Shown here piece by piece: positions 32,182 through 42,759 of a DNA stretch of 64,000 nucleotides. Below the pieces are notes generated by a model. That model saw only the letters and a list, made by a program, of their open reading frames with translations, ran no database searches and was not told the origin of the DNA. Numbering within the stretch: position 1 is the first letter of the stretch; each line of letters opens with the position of its first letter. Position numbers and translations under genes: made by a program. Origin of the DNA: Gari tellinella (taxonomy: Eukaryota > Mollusca > Bivalvia > Cardiida > Psammobiidae); contig OV277857.1 of NCBI GenBank assembly GCA_922989275.2, positions 7,502,001 through 7,566,000 of the forward strand, read 5' to 3'.

Positions 32182-32891
32182 CTGTTAAAAAGAAATACAT
32201 ATATTACAAGTTAAATGATGTTCATGTTACCTTATCGGGAATTAGCACTGCTAGTACATTCATATAGCCAAAAGTGCTGAATCAGGACTCATGTATATAC
32301 ATGTCATTTGTAAACTGTGTAGACCCGTTTCAGAGATTTCTATAAATAGGTCTACACTAGATTCTATTTGTCTTACTTTTGACTTGGACTAACAACAATG
32401 GTAAAGCCATTGTTCCTTAAAAACGCCTCTGATTTTTTTCTCCACTGAAGTAGTAAATGTTGACCTTTTTTTATATAACAAAAAATCATGATATGAATAT
32501 ATACAATGTAAAATGGAGAGGAAAATATGCAACCAGATCGGGACTCCAGCCTGGGACACCTGGCTTACAGGTCGGTCGAGTGATCTTCTGTCTGAGCCAT
32601 CAGGACTTCTTACTCTAGAACACTTGGCACTCATCGTAAATAACCCGTAAGATAATAAGTTAGTACATGTACTTGCAGAGTGTACAAATTTAATAAAAAA
32701 AAAAGAAGAAAGGTTTGGTGTGTTCATAACGTTAGGGGTAGGGTGACGGATCATAAATTAGTTAAAATTAACTCTATGAATATCTAGTGAATCAGTGCAG
32801 TGCATCATAATATATTTACCACTATGGTCACAAGAAACCTATACATTTATAGTGTACTAAATTCAAGGTGCTTCCGGTTGACATAATGTGC

Positions 32892-33134
32892 CTAATTAGG
32901 CTGGCCTGGCGAAAGGATCCTCAAGAGGGTGCCATCAAGGCAGCCGATTACCACCGGAAAATTGAACTTCGTGTAAAATCCTGCTTCAACTCTGTTAATT
33001 TCGGTTTCTCTTACCGGAAATCCAATTGCCCTTTCTTTCAAGTCGAACAGTACGTCTGTCATTTGACGCAGAACTATGTTTAACGTTAAACCCGAAAGTG
33101 TCACCCATAACTTGAAGAAAACTCTCCGAAGCAT
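32892..33134 (-). pseudogene. Harbinger transposase, N-terminal/DDE first half
   Basis: About 80 codons. The second half (GFYTKFNFPVVIGCLDGTLL) is the Harbinger block F-P-x-V-I-G-C-(I/L)-D-G-T containing the first catalytic Asp. The part before GFYTK follows the family's helix-rich pre-catalytic region. After RILSP the frame degenerates and stops, but a family-like YVNRKH continues shortly downstream in another frame (about 32855-32885). Upstream, to about 33200, another frame still shows family-like segments (SFLQVMGDTFGFN). With the exons at 31.4-32.2 kb it forms one decayed Harbinger copy of about 1.8 kb. Confidence 0.7.
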
Positions 33135-33199
33135 GCCAGCGGTCTGTTTCTCATCGTCCGTCGTTGCAGTCGGCGTCCAACAAGCTCAACCAGTTGGTC

Positions 33200-34340
33200 T
33201 TTACTTCTGAGAAATCCTAAATCTGTGTCTTAGTTTAGTTCCTCGTCTGTCTTTTCTATAAACTGTATTCCACCCGTCTGAAATGACGCATGCGTCTGTA
33301 CAAAGTCGGTCATTTTGGATTCAGTATTTACAGCGAGCGCGTTACCCTAACCCAGCTCGCATACCACGGCAACTTATACTGGATTATACAGAAATCTTAG
33401 ATTTTAATCAAGCTATTCGCATAACATTGTAAGAAAAAAGGTGAACATCTAATGTTCCCGCCATTTCCGAACAAAAAATGGTTCAATTCTAAAATTATTT
33501 TATAGTCGCATATCCAAATAAGTTTAAACTTACATGACAGTTTCTATATATTGTAAAATATTGTATTTTCGGTCATATAAATACAACGATAATCAATACT
33601 AGTAATCAATACTCACCATTCAGTTGTAAGGATTGAAATATATGTTCTCTAATTTCTATAAGACTATCAGACCTGTTGTAGAAAGCTTGGGTGCTCTGTA
33701 CCGGAGTCACTATGCTGATGTTTCCTGCATTGCAGGACTTTGCTTGAATAAATAAAAGTTGAAAAAGTAAAAAAGTTGTTCGTCTGCCAGCTACAAGGTT
33801 CGTTGTTCTAAATAGGCCAAGATAGTATCAGAGACATTCGATTAACATTGAACACTTTGTAATTGGTTAAGATTATGTCTGGCCTGACACGTCCACTCAT
33901 TGCTGGTTCCCCATCAAAGCATTTTCCCACCCACTTGGTTAAATCGACATTCCATTAACAGTTATACAGTTTCTTCACAGGGTACTGTACATGAAGATTT
34001 ATTCCCGGTTAAGGAAAATCATGTTGCCCGAACCGTTGATTTTAGAAATAATATTGTTCCACATATAATTACTCATACGTTCTAAATATTCATTCTTGGT
34101 CGTCGGGGAAATGCACTGTGTATTCCCAGGTGAAGGTTCGAGATGTTATCAGATGCTAATTGAAGTTACTATTTTCAGCTTTAGCGATGACCCACGTAGT
34201 GGAATTCCCCTGAAAGATAATGCATAGGACAACACTGATTTTCGTCAGAGATAGGTTGATCTCACCATTCGTTAACGTTAGAACCAAAGTGTAAAGAGAC
34301 TCTTAACAAAAGTGTATTTTTCAATCAGAGTGATTCTAAT
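33200..34340. other. Non-coding, nothing firmly recognised
   Basis: AT-rich sequence downstream of the Harbinger remnant. A partial palindromic GACGCATGCGTC lies at 33289. No exon or repeat boundary supported. Confidence 0.4.
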
Positions 34341-34350
34341 ACATTTTTAT

Positions 34351-35766
34351 ACGCCCGTCTTCAGACGGGACGTATTATGTTGTGGCGCTGTCCGTCTGTC
34401 TGTCTGTCTGTCCGTCCGTTAACTTTTTCATGTCCGCTCTCTAACTAAAACAAATTTATTCAAATCCTTTTGAAACTTGGTCAGCACGTGTATGACCAAA
34501 ATATCTTGGTAAAGTTTGATAACCAGCAAGATTGCCGCAGACATTCAAGAGTTATGCCCCTTTTTTCGTCAAATACGGGCATTTTTTAGTTTGTCCGCTC
34601 TCTATTTTAAACGCATTTATTCCAATCCTTTTGAAACTTGGTCAGCATGTGATTTACAATAATAGCCCAGTTATGTACCATAACCAGCAAGATTGCCCGA
34701 GACTTTCAAGAGTTATGCTCCTTTTATCGTCAAAAAACGGGCATTTTTTAGTTTGTCTGTCTCTTACTTAAATAAATTTATTCCAATCCTTTTGAAACTT
34801 AATCAGCATGTGTATTACCACAATATCTTGGTCACGTTCCCTTACCAGCAAGATTGTCGTAGACATTCAAGAGTTATGCCCCTTTTTTTGTCAAAAACCG
34901 GGCATTTTTAGTTTGTCGGCTCTCTAACTCAAACAAATTTATTTCAATCCTTTTGAAACTTTGTCAGCATGTGTATGACCATAATGTTTCGGCCAAGTTT
35001 GATAACCAGCAACATTGCCCTAGACATTTAAGAGTTATGTCACTTTTATCGTCAAAAACAGGCATTTTTTAGTTTATCCGCTCTCTTACTCAAACAAAGG
35101 ACAAGGTTCACGAAGCCTCCAATTTGGCCCTGTAATTTTTTTTTCCAAAATTTGTTTTTATCTTTATTTTCTGTTTATTTGTCAATATCAGATACTAATA
35201 CTCCATAATATACACACAAACGACCCAAAGTCAAGTTTTGACAATCTTATAGTTTCTTGTAAATGAACCGAGAGGCCAAAAATGACAAAAAATCAGATTT
35301 TCGGTACAATTCTAGGTATAAATCCTAAAAATAAATTATGAAGGCACGCATGCGACTAGTGCCTTCATTGTTTATTTCTATGATTTATACCCTGAATTAT
35401 ACCAAAATCTGCCTTTTTGGCCTATTTTGGCCTCATGGTCCATTTACAAGAAACTATAAAGTTGTCAAAACTTGAATTTGGGTTGATCTTTATGTATAAT
35501 ATGAAGTATTAATATCTGAAATTGACAAATAAAGAGAGAATAAAGCTAAAACACAAATTGGAAAAAATAGAGTTTTACAGGGCCAAAACGGAGGCTTCGT
35601 GAACCTTGTCCTTTATTCCTATCCTTTTGAAACTTGGTCAGCATATGACTCCTAACTTTTAGGGTTCTTCCCCTTTTTCCACTTTACCTTGATAGGGGTT
35701 TAGTATGACTACATTCTAAGATTGATTTGACGGGCGTATAATGTGCCCGGCTTGCGGTGCTCTTGT
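34351..35766. repeat. Hairpin-headed element with about 160-bp tandem units
   Basis: Opens with a hairpin (ACGCCCGTCTTCAGACGGG), then a GTCTGTCTGTCCGTCCG run, then about four and a half diverged units of about 160 bp. Units start near 34431, 34593, 34754, 34915 and 35075; each contains ATCCTTTTGAAACTTGGTCA and CAAGAGTTATGCCCCTTTT. It closes with TTGACGGGCGTATAATG and CTTGCGGTGCTCTTGT. The fifth unit is interrupted by the fold-back at 35099-35611. The organisation (conserved head, internal repeat array, conserved tail) recalls the bivalve 'pearl'/Helitron-like non-autonomous elements. Frames 34532-34911 are repeat-derived. Confidence 0.7.
35099..35611. mobile_element. 513-bp fold-back MITE inserted between AAA and TTT
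   Basis: Ends GGACAAGGTTCACGAAGCCT and its complement. Most of the length is one imperfect inverted repeat closing on ATGAAGGCAC/GTGCCTTCAT at about 35339-35372. The flanks are ...CAAACAAA and TTTATTCC..., and their direct junction reproduces the uninterrupted sequence of neighbouring units (CAAACAAATTTAT at about 34934), so no target duplication exists. Insertion exactly between AAA and TTT without TSD is the published signature of Spy transposons. Confidence 0.75.
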
Positions 35767-35822
35767 TAATACTTATTTTCATATTTGCTAAATTTTATTT
35801 TTGTCATTTTTTTTTCAAAATT

Positions 35823-35985
35823 TCACCGAGGCAAGTGTCTCGGTGTGCCTCAGCGTGGCTATAGGTCTGACACTAGTTTTCGATCGGTCAATGCTAATAA
35901 ATATCATGTCATTTACATATATAATAGCAAAGAAACAAACGAGGGCCTAATATACTATCCTTGGGAACGCCAAATGTCCCAGTAT
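35823..35985 (-). pseudogene. LINE reverse-transcriptase fragment
   Basis: On the minus strand, GVPKDSILGPRLFL corresponds to reverse transcriptase motif GVPQGSxLGPLLF of CR1/Jockey/RTE-type LINEs. After a one-base shift, AIIYVNDM continues the family's next block (I-x-I-N-D). Only about 50 codons survive and a stop follows. Too short to place in a clade. Confidence 0.55.
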
Positions 35986-36479
35986 TGTACTCTGGTAAAA
36001 CAAATGTTAATACTGACTATTTACTGACTTCCTGTCAAGTAGGACATGCAGCAATCGGTATATTTAGATCTACCACCCATTCATTGGTCCAAACACACGG
36101 AACTAAGTTAAATGGCTGGAATGAGGCGGTAAAACATACAAGATTACTTCCTGTTTTAGCTAATGTTGTGAGTGTGATAGAAGGTTGACTCCTAGCTTTC
36201 ACAAATTTTCTAACGGAACGTCCATTCATAGCTGCCATGCATCGCGCATGTCCACTGCAAAATAACCATAGCCAATACTTCCCATGTATGCTACATTGCC
36301 AACACCCTCGAAGCCATGCCTGTCAATGTTGCCTCAAACGCCATCTTTATATTGTTCGTGACACGAGGCTGCAGGCATTTTCTTGCACATATCTGTAATC
36401 TGAAGATAAAATATGAAATAAAGTGTGTAAACATTCAATGGTTGTCTAGTTAAGCAATGTTGCATGTTTGAAACAAGCA

Positions 36480-37215
36480 CAAAAACATGTATCGTGCTAT
36501 ATTGATAAAACACGAAGAGCCGAAATGTTTTGGGACCGAAATATCTAGAAGCGATTTGACAAAAAAGCAAATTGGTAGCATCTGACCTACAAACAATGCC
36601 GCAGACGACATTTAGGGCGTGTTCGTTTATCAGTCCGGAATCTTCCGGATTGACGGAATCGAAATCGAATGGTCCGGAATTCAATTCCAGAACTGTTCTA
36701 TCAATTCTGCCCGAGGAGGTGGTGTGAGCAGAATTGTGACGTTTCATCATGGTTCCCGGCACAATTTACGAACGCTTCGACAGCAAACTTGTAATAAGTA
36801 GGGAACCAGACTACCATATTTGCAAGGGTTCAATTCCGTTTTTATTTGATTTACTAATTCCATGGAATCGTTCCAAACAGTTCTGGAACTGATAATCGAA
36901 CACGCCCTTATTAAGAGACTTGTAAAAGTTGAATAAGACTGGCCATAGTTGATCTAATTTATTGATAAACTCGCTGGAAAATGATAATTTCTTTTTAAAT
37001 TTTATAAAAATATTGCGGTTTATTCTTGCAATGTTGTAGTGATCATATAAGAAGCAGTGCCCAACATTTTGGGGTCGAAATGTCTGGGGACAATATAACA
37101 GAAAAATAAGTTGGTAGCGTCTGACCTGCAGTAAGCGGATTCCGCAGCAGACGATGGTAAGAAACTTGTTATAGTTGCATTAGACTGGCCATATGTGATT
37201 TAATTTCTTGATTAA
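36480..37215. repeat. Tandem duplication, about 550 bp, one copy with MITE
   Basis: 36500-36614 plus 36908-36980 align with 37050-37215: shared blocks include ttttgggaccgaaat/ttttggggtcgaaat, ttggtagc(a/g)tctgacct, gcagacga, and agactggccata followed by a near-identical tgatctaattt. The MITE 36615-36907 is present only in the first copy. Confidence 0.65.
36615..36907. mobile_element. Harbinger-type MITE, TTA TSD
   Basis: Terminal repeats GGGCGTGTTCG and CGAACACGCCC, with subterminal TTTATCAGTCCGGAA / TTCTGGAACTGATAA. TTA is duplicated on each side (36612-36614, 36908-36910), the PIF/Harbinger target. 293 bp, no coding sequence. The frames across it on both strands are shadows. Confidence 0.85.
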
Positions 37216-37826
37216 CTCGTAGATTAGGGAAAATAAAACAGCACATGTGTTTCCGCTGACCCGACCGACCCTAGAAATCTGTCATTAAGTAGCTTCCTTT
37301 TAGATGTGATATGCTAGTAAGTTAACCATAAACACATTCAACAGTCAGCCGGTGTAACGTTACACCGGCACATATCCATGACACATTTAACATGCATACA
37401 ACAAAACATCATTCATTCCATCTGTCATATATGTCACTACTTTGCTGTCTTGGTATATAGATATTATAAACAATCACACCGGGGTTTTAGATTTTTAAAA
37501 TAATTTTGGTAAAGGGACCTATCAATAAAATCATAAATTTAAACGAGTATTTATAAGGTTTGTTATGTATGGCCCAGGGTTTTGCTGCACAACAGAATAC
37601 ATTCATGCATGTCCATGTAAAAAATACTCCATCAGAAAGTTATATGCAATTCAATTCAATTCAATTCAAATTCAATCCTTATAATAGATCTTATTTCTTG
37701 TTGAATTAAACAAAAATAGAAAAAAATACTTACCAGAAACCATTCGTTTATTCTTGCAGAACGACTTCGTATTGCTCCAGCGTTGAAAGCAGGTCAAATA
37801 TATATACATGTAGATACAGAAATTAT
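37216..37826. other. Non-coding; short ATTCA repeat
   Basis: A short (AATTC)n run lies at about 37649-37677. Nothing else recognised. Confidence 0.5.
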
Positions 37827-37828
37827 GA

Positions 37829-37913
37829 AATATAGGTTCATCCAGGTGACTCCTGTGTTCTTCCTAACCTTATAAAAGGTTGGAAAGAATACAGAAATCA
37901 CATGGATGAGCCT
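37829..37913. repeat. Compact hairpin, arms about 38 nt
   Basis: TAGGTTCATCCAGGTGACTC...CCTAACCTT, loop ATAA, AAGGTTGG...CATGGATGAGCCTA. Imperfect pairing with a few bulges gives a pre-miRNA-like length, but a small MITE is as likely. Confidence 0.55.
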
Positions 37914-38024
37914 ACTTTGTGATTTCTATCATGCATTGGGCAGTGAACTGTCTTAAGTAAGTTAAGTCTTAAAGATAACAAAAAAATCACAATAAAGGTA
38001 AAAACCAACAAAGAAAACTCTTAA

Positions 38025-39318
38025 GGGTGTATCAATGTCATGAATTTGGGAACTTTTCAAAGTATATGAAAACACTCTATGATGGTTTTATATTGAAGAG
38101 CTATTTAAGATGAATGAAAAAATAGAAAAAGTGTACATTTTGGTGAATAACAGTTGGCTCTACGGCCATGTAAAATTTACCCCACCCACTTCCTCTTATT
38201 TTGTCCTTTTCAAACAGCCAGCTTCAATAAAACCCATTTTAAATGAAAACAAATATGATAATTTGGTTTTGTGTTATTTTTTTCCTATCTATGGTAGTAT
38301 TTCTTCATACAAAAACTAATTTAAGAAAAAAAAGGCACCAAATGTGAAATTTATAAAGCTCTAAATATCATCGATATGGTACTTTTTTGTAAATTTTGTA
38401 AGGGGCGATAACTCTTTACTTTAATAACTCAAAATTTTCAACACTGACCTTTCAATTTCTTTTCATATTTTGAACTGCCTTAGTATGGGCTTTCATCTGG
38501 TAGAATATAAGAAAAAGTTTAATACAAGAACTATCTAATTTTCAAACTTTTTTACTTTTTTTCATAAAATAAAAAATCTAATAAAATCATGCCCTATATA
38601 AAAATAAAAAAGTAATATACCAAGTTAAAGTCTACTTTCAGTCCGAATGACCGCTCAGCCGACTGTACATAATTATACTCCCCTGATCATTGAGCCATCT
38701 TGCCTATGAGCACTGCTAACATGGCGCAGTCAAATGCAGCCGCAGTACAGACTCAGACCCTTCACAGGTACCCATTTTAACCCCTGGGTGGAGAGGAGCA
38801 ATTCGCGGTACATGTCTTGCTCAAGGACATTCCTGTACATCATCGGGGATTTAGAAAAAATCCCCTAGTCAGACCGCTGGTCCGGCGGGGGATCGAACTC
38901 ACGACCCCTGGTACCGTAGTCCAATGGTGTAACCATTGGGCCACTACCGCCGGTAAAGCATATTTTTGATATTCAAGTATCCATATTGTTCAAACCTGGT
39001 GCCTGCTTTGTCTAAATTTGGTTTCTATATGTGAACATACCACCATAGACATGAAATAAATGAAGAAAACCCAAATTAACATTTTTGTTTTGTTTTGAAA
39101 TAGAATTTACTGAAGCTTGTACTCTGAATGGGTAAAATTTGAAGAAAAAAATCCAAATTTGACACCTTTTTCAAATCGCTGTAGCTATAAAAAAAGGACA
39201 CCACCATATATATTTTTTTTCATTTTTTCATTCATCATAAATAGCTCTTCCAAAAAAACAATGATAGAAAAAAAGTTTAATACTTTGAAAAAAAATGGCT
39301 CATGACATTGATACACCC
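38025..39318. mobile_element. 1.3-kb TTAA element with long TIRs, SINE inside
   Basis: Ends GGGTGTATCAATGTCATGA and TCATGACATTGATACACCC, flanked by TTAA (38021-38024, 39319-39322). Pairing resumes further in (GAGCTATTTAAGATGAATGA versus TCATTCATCATAAATAGCTC). Very AT-rich and without transposase. A SINE (38631-38953) has inserted in the middle. TTAA duplications fit piggyBac or Kolobok mobilisation. Small frames at 38110 and 39117 have no motif. Confidence 0.75.
38631..38953 (-). mobile_element. tRNA-derived SINE (CORE/V-type body)
   Basis: Head at 38953 on the minus strand: ACCGGCGGTAGTGGCCCAAT with a B box GAGTTCGATCCCC. The body contains GTCCTTGAGCAAGACA, ATTGCTCCTCTCCACCC and AAAATGGGTACCTG, a conserved domain found in several animal SINEs. 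Weak flanking TAAAG repeat (38626-38630, 38954-38958). The CCGGCGG and CCGCCGG segments could pair, but spacing does not give a functional tRNA. Confidence 0.7.
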
Positions 39319-39379
39319 TTAAATGAGCTCTCTGTGTCATCTTTATCCTGAATTGAGTACCATTTTGCTTCAGAATATA

Positions 39380-39557
39380 CAGTAAAATCTCTTATTACTA
39401 TCACTAGAGAGGTCATATGATTGTATGACAGCCAGATGGCAGCAAGGTGAAAGTGAAACAGAGCTCCTTTAAGGGTATTTCTCTTTTATTTCCCCTCAAA
39501 CACCAAATATTTTACAGAATTTATTGGTCGTATAATCGTATTAGAGAGGTTTTACTT
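39380..39557. mobile_element. Mariner-like MITE
   Basis: CAGTAAAATCTCTTATTAC after TA, and TATTAGAGAGGTTTTACTTT before TA. Interior gcaaggtgaaagtgaaacag, ctcctttaaggg. Diverged relative of 52941-53148. Confidence 0.65.
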
Positions 39558-39712
39558 TATGCAGTGCAAACATTATTTCATTCTGAATATCAGTAACTCT
39601 GAAATAGAATGAAAAGCTTATACTAATAGTCAGATAGTCATTCATATAGGCTGTTCTTGGGCTTTTTGTATCACTTTCATGCTAAATTGAGGCAATTGTT
39701 TACCTTAACTTC

Positions 39713-40162
39713 TCAATGTAACAGAATACACAAATACCCTCTTTTATAGATATAAAGTAGCATATAGCTGGCAACGGAACGGATACATCTTCCGGCAGTT
39801 GACCAGCTGATCCGTAAAGATTCAGGCACCAGAAGGTGAACCGATCCCGTGGCAAAGAACCTTAAGGCCTCAAGTACTTGTAGTAGGGCTGGTAAGGGGC
39901 TGCTCCTCCGCGTCCGTTTCGTCATCTCCGGGAGAATACTTAAGATGAAATAAATGGTCCTGGGCCGAAATCTGTAAACGTCTGAATACCTCCTCCTCCG
40001 GGAGATTTTCAGAGAGTTCTCGCGGTCTAAAATGATCCGCGGAACCCTCATTCTGTCCAAAATAGCTTGGCGTTGCTCTCTCTGCACGAGGTTGACAGCC
40101 ATTTTAGATTCAGTGTGAGTACGGTACCCTATCAAACTCGAGGCACGTCGACGTGACGTCAA
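39713..40162 (-). pseudogene. Harbinger (HARBI1-like) transposase N-terminal fragment
   Basis: The minus-strand frame has 149 codons. From about residue 60 it matches the N-terminal helix region of HARBI1-like transposases: DVYRFRPRTIYFILSILPE, then LQVLEALRFFATGS, then a helix ending STAGRCIRSV (family: S-x-STVSRxVxRV). The catalytic DDE part is absent; the frame ends after YMLLYIYKRGYLCILLH, which no longer resembles the family, so it either runs into an intron or is truncated. A likely start is the Met of MAVNLVQREQ (residue 21), because the preceding 20 residues do not look like the family. Distinct subfamily from the copy at 31.4-33.1 kb, more similar to 62480-63071. Confidence 0.75.
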
Positions 40163-40380
40163 ACGCTATGTACATCCAGCGAACGTCGCACTTTCTCAAC
40201 ATAATCACTCGCAATATCCGTCCACTTGTTATGCCTTCTAACCCATTTCTGCGTACGTTTCTGCATACCAGTCTTCACTGAATGTAGATACAAATTTCTG
40301 GGTCTGTTTGGTAAAGTCAGCTGCTGAAACAAATGTTATTTGATGTAAGCTCGCATTTTTCTCTGGGAGCACTCATAAAA

Positions 40381-40700
40381 GCGGGGCTGTTAGGCGGGTG
40401 TCCTTACATCTTAAACCATAGCAAGCTGATTTCTAACTGCGTTGAAACTGCTCGACGGTCCGGTGCATTGTCCTGATGTAGCATTACGCACTCAAGATCC
40501 TTGTTTAGTCGCTTCTTTCGTATATCATCAGTAGTGATAATTTTGTCAAAAATCGAACTTACAGTTGTTCTTCTGTACGCATTAACCATATCTTTTTACC
40601 TGTCCTTAATGGAAATAGCTAAGATTGGTGATCGGTCGCTCCCAGGAACGTGCTGGATCCTTATATTGTGCCATTTATACAGGAATGCAGGGCTAAACTT
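40381..40700 (-). pseudogene. Mariner transposase fragment, interrupted
   Basis: The minus-strand frame at 40589-40404 contains CVMLHQDNAPDRRAVSTQLE, the mariner block HQDNAPxHxA that holds the second catalytic Asp (the His after NAP is replaced). It stops at a TAA. The next bases, in frame beyond the stop, read GHPPNSPAF, equivalent to the family's HPPYSPDLAP. An upstream stretch to about 40680 reads QHVPGSDRS. Broken by stops; no terminal repeats assigned to it. Confidence 0.65.
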
Positions 40701-40838
40701 ATTGTCATATTTTCCCGTTTATTTGATAATTTCGGCGATTTAACTAGTCACATCATTTTTAAAACACTTCACAAGTCAACGTTACTGGTCGACGTCATTT
40801 CTTTTTAGTTCGCATTTCTGTTCTCTGTAGACTTAATA

Positions 40839-41778
40839 CGAGGGTAGTTCAAAAAGTTTTGATACTGGATCATTAACTTCATTATTATAAGAGCAAAATG
40901 CATGTGTCATATATCATTTTCCAGATCTATTCTTTGCCGACACGGTGATATCATGCTCGGTAAGATCGCATTACTCGACCAGCCCAAACATGAACCTAAA
41001 TGACCCCTCCTCGAGAACACTGGACCTTTTTGTGTATATTTGAGTTAATTTTCTAAACACAATTTGATACTATAATTGTTATTACGGATTTATCATTTTA
41101 ATGAATTTTTCTGTCAAATACAATCAGACAATTATGCAAACACTACACAATTTTAAATGTTATTATTACATAAAAAAACCAAAAACAGAGCTAATTCTAA
41201 ACACGTACTGAAAATAGAATAAAAAATTGATCTCCTGTAACTGTTATGTATAAAAGTAGTTAGGGAAACTACAAACTCTTTTTTTATTATTAAACCAGGC
41301 TATAATTGAAGCCATTGAAAAATGGTTTCATGTTTTAAAATCAAAATGTAGATATACTGATCTAGAACATTTTCATAGCGTTCGAAAAAACATGTCCACT
41401 TTCGCCATTAGCATAATAAGAAAAATTGATTTTGAAAAAATGAGATTTTAGACAGTTAACCCTTTCAATAGAAACAACATTTTATTTACATTAAAATTAA
41501 GACATAAACTGATATATTTAAAAAACAAATCTGGAAATTGTACTTTGTAAGAAGTTATTACGTCAAAAAGTAATGTCTGAAAATTGCTATGTTCCAGTGT
41601 CCTCGAGTAGGGGTCATTTAGGTTCATGTTATGACTCATCGAAGTATGTGATCTTAACGTGCATTATACCATCGTGTAGGCGAAGAGTTGTTCTTTAAAA
41701 TGATATAGCACACATGCATTTTGCACTCATTATAATGAAGTTATTGGTCCAGTATCAAAACTATTTGAACACCCCTCG
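40839..41778. mobile_element. Non-autonomous mariner element with long inverted ends
   Basis: CGAGGGTAGTTCAAAAAGTT and its near-complement, with TA duplicated (40837-40838, 41779-41780). The arms remain similar for roughly 200 bp (both contain CCTAAATGACCCCT with CTCGAG and the complementary block). The middle is AT-rich without a transposase. Mariner-type ends are often ACGAGGGN-GTTC. Confidence 0.8.
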
Positions 41779-41994
41779 TACTATTGTATTTTAAGCCTTC
41801 CCATGGTTGATGGATAACAATATTCTTACAATTGGTTTACTTGCTTGGGTTGACGATTGGCGCACTGTACGGATGTCACTGTTCGTCTGACAGCTACAAG
41901 ACGCTCGGTTGACCCCGTGACGTAGCGTATTTAGCCCCTCTTTCGGCACGCACTCTGGTTTCGTCCCGTTGGCCTGTCGTACCCAGGTGAGCGC

Positions 41995-42059
41995 GGCCTC
42001 AGATCTCTACACTCCTCCCAACATTATTAAAGTTGGGAGGAGTGTAGTGATCTGAGGCC
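41995..42059. terminator. Strong perfect-type hairpin beside gag remnant
   Basis: GGCCTCAGATCTCTACACTC...CCCAAC, loop attattaaa, then GTTGGGAGGAGTGTAGTGAT...GAGGCC. Arms of about 28 nt with a single difference. It lies only a few bases past the stop of the gag fragment on the minus strand. Role unknown; it may be a fold-back insertion and not a terminator. Confidence 0.4.
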
Positions 42060-42066
42060 GGTCATT

Positions 42067-42759
42067 TTATGAAAGCTCCCCTGGCCCTTTGCAAATTCTT
42101 CGGTTTGTGGCCTTAAGTCGCTGAGGTCGAGGGTCGGCCGCCGCCCCCAACCTGAGACTGTTTAACGACCCCCGTTTAGGTCTTTTTCGCTTATAATGAC
42201 CCTCTTCTCCACATAAAAACAGCCCTTTTGGCCTTTCTTTTGCTGCAAACCTAGGCTTAGGACGTCTGTCCAACTTATCGGAGATCGATTGCTGCAATTA
42301 TTCCTCCAAGCTCTTTAGGGCCTGTATGAAATCTACCGGACTGAGGGGCTCTTATCAGTGCAACCGATCTGTTTATCAGATGGGTCCCTGAGTGCACTTG
42401 TTGGATTTTGCGCACATCTTGAATTGCGCTTTGTACAGACTGTGGCTCACGCATGCAGACATTATGCCCTGCAACCTTATCTATTATGCCTTGAAAGAAT
42501 CGGTTTACCACCTGGTCTGTTGTAAAACTACAGGGCAGGTCTTTGTAAGCCTTGTCCTCCAAAGTCATCACCCTATCTGCCCACTCTTCAAGAGACTCCC
42601 CATGGGAGATTCAGATTGTGAACAGAAAGTTTCTGTTTGTACTCTTTGGGCTAAGTTCTGGTTCAGGAACCTCTCTGACAATCTTTGATCTCTCCTTCCA
42701 AGATACATCTTTTTCAGCCAGAAGTGAACCTTTTTTGCTTTAATTGTTTTGTCAGCCAT
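42067..42759 (-). pseudogene. LTR-retrotransposon gag, frameshifted
   Basis: Minus-strand gag-like sequence in three pieces: a start region (42759 to about 42570), a central capsid-like region (about 42571-42275) and a nucleocapsid-like end (42297-42067). Frames change near 42570 and near 42290, so the gene is broken at two points. The end piece keeps the zinc-knuckle outline (LCGEEGHYKRKRP) but lacks the first and last Cys of a CCHC box, so it could not bind zinc normally. No protease or polymerase follows downstream on this strand; a hairpin (41995-42059) and then a mariner element occur instead. The type resembles Ty3/gypsy-like elements of molluscs. Assignment rests on pattern, not alignment. 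Confidence 0.6.

Noticed and set aside
34532..34911. Two similar short frames beginning MPQTFKSYAPFF and MPETFKSYAPFI
   Set aside because: They repeat because the tandem units repeat; there is no codon conservation beyond the DNA repeat.
36334..36801. Frames on both strands of 60 and 142 codons
   Set aside because: They run through a fold-back Harbinger MITE whose symmetry produces paired frames.
38881..38953. Functional tRNA on the minus strand
   Set aside because: CCGGCGG and CCGCCGG can pair, but only two bases separate the T loop from the 3' acceptor strand, and a SINE body follows.
42392..42743. Two plus-strand frames of 98 and 63 residues
   Set aside because: They are antisense to the gag remnant.
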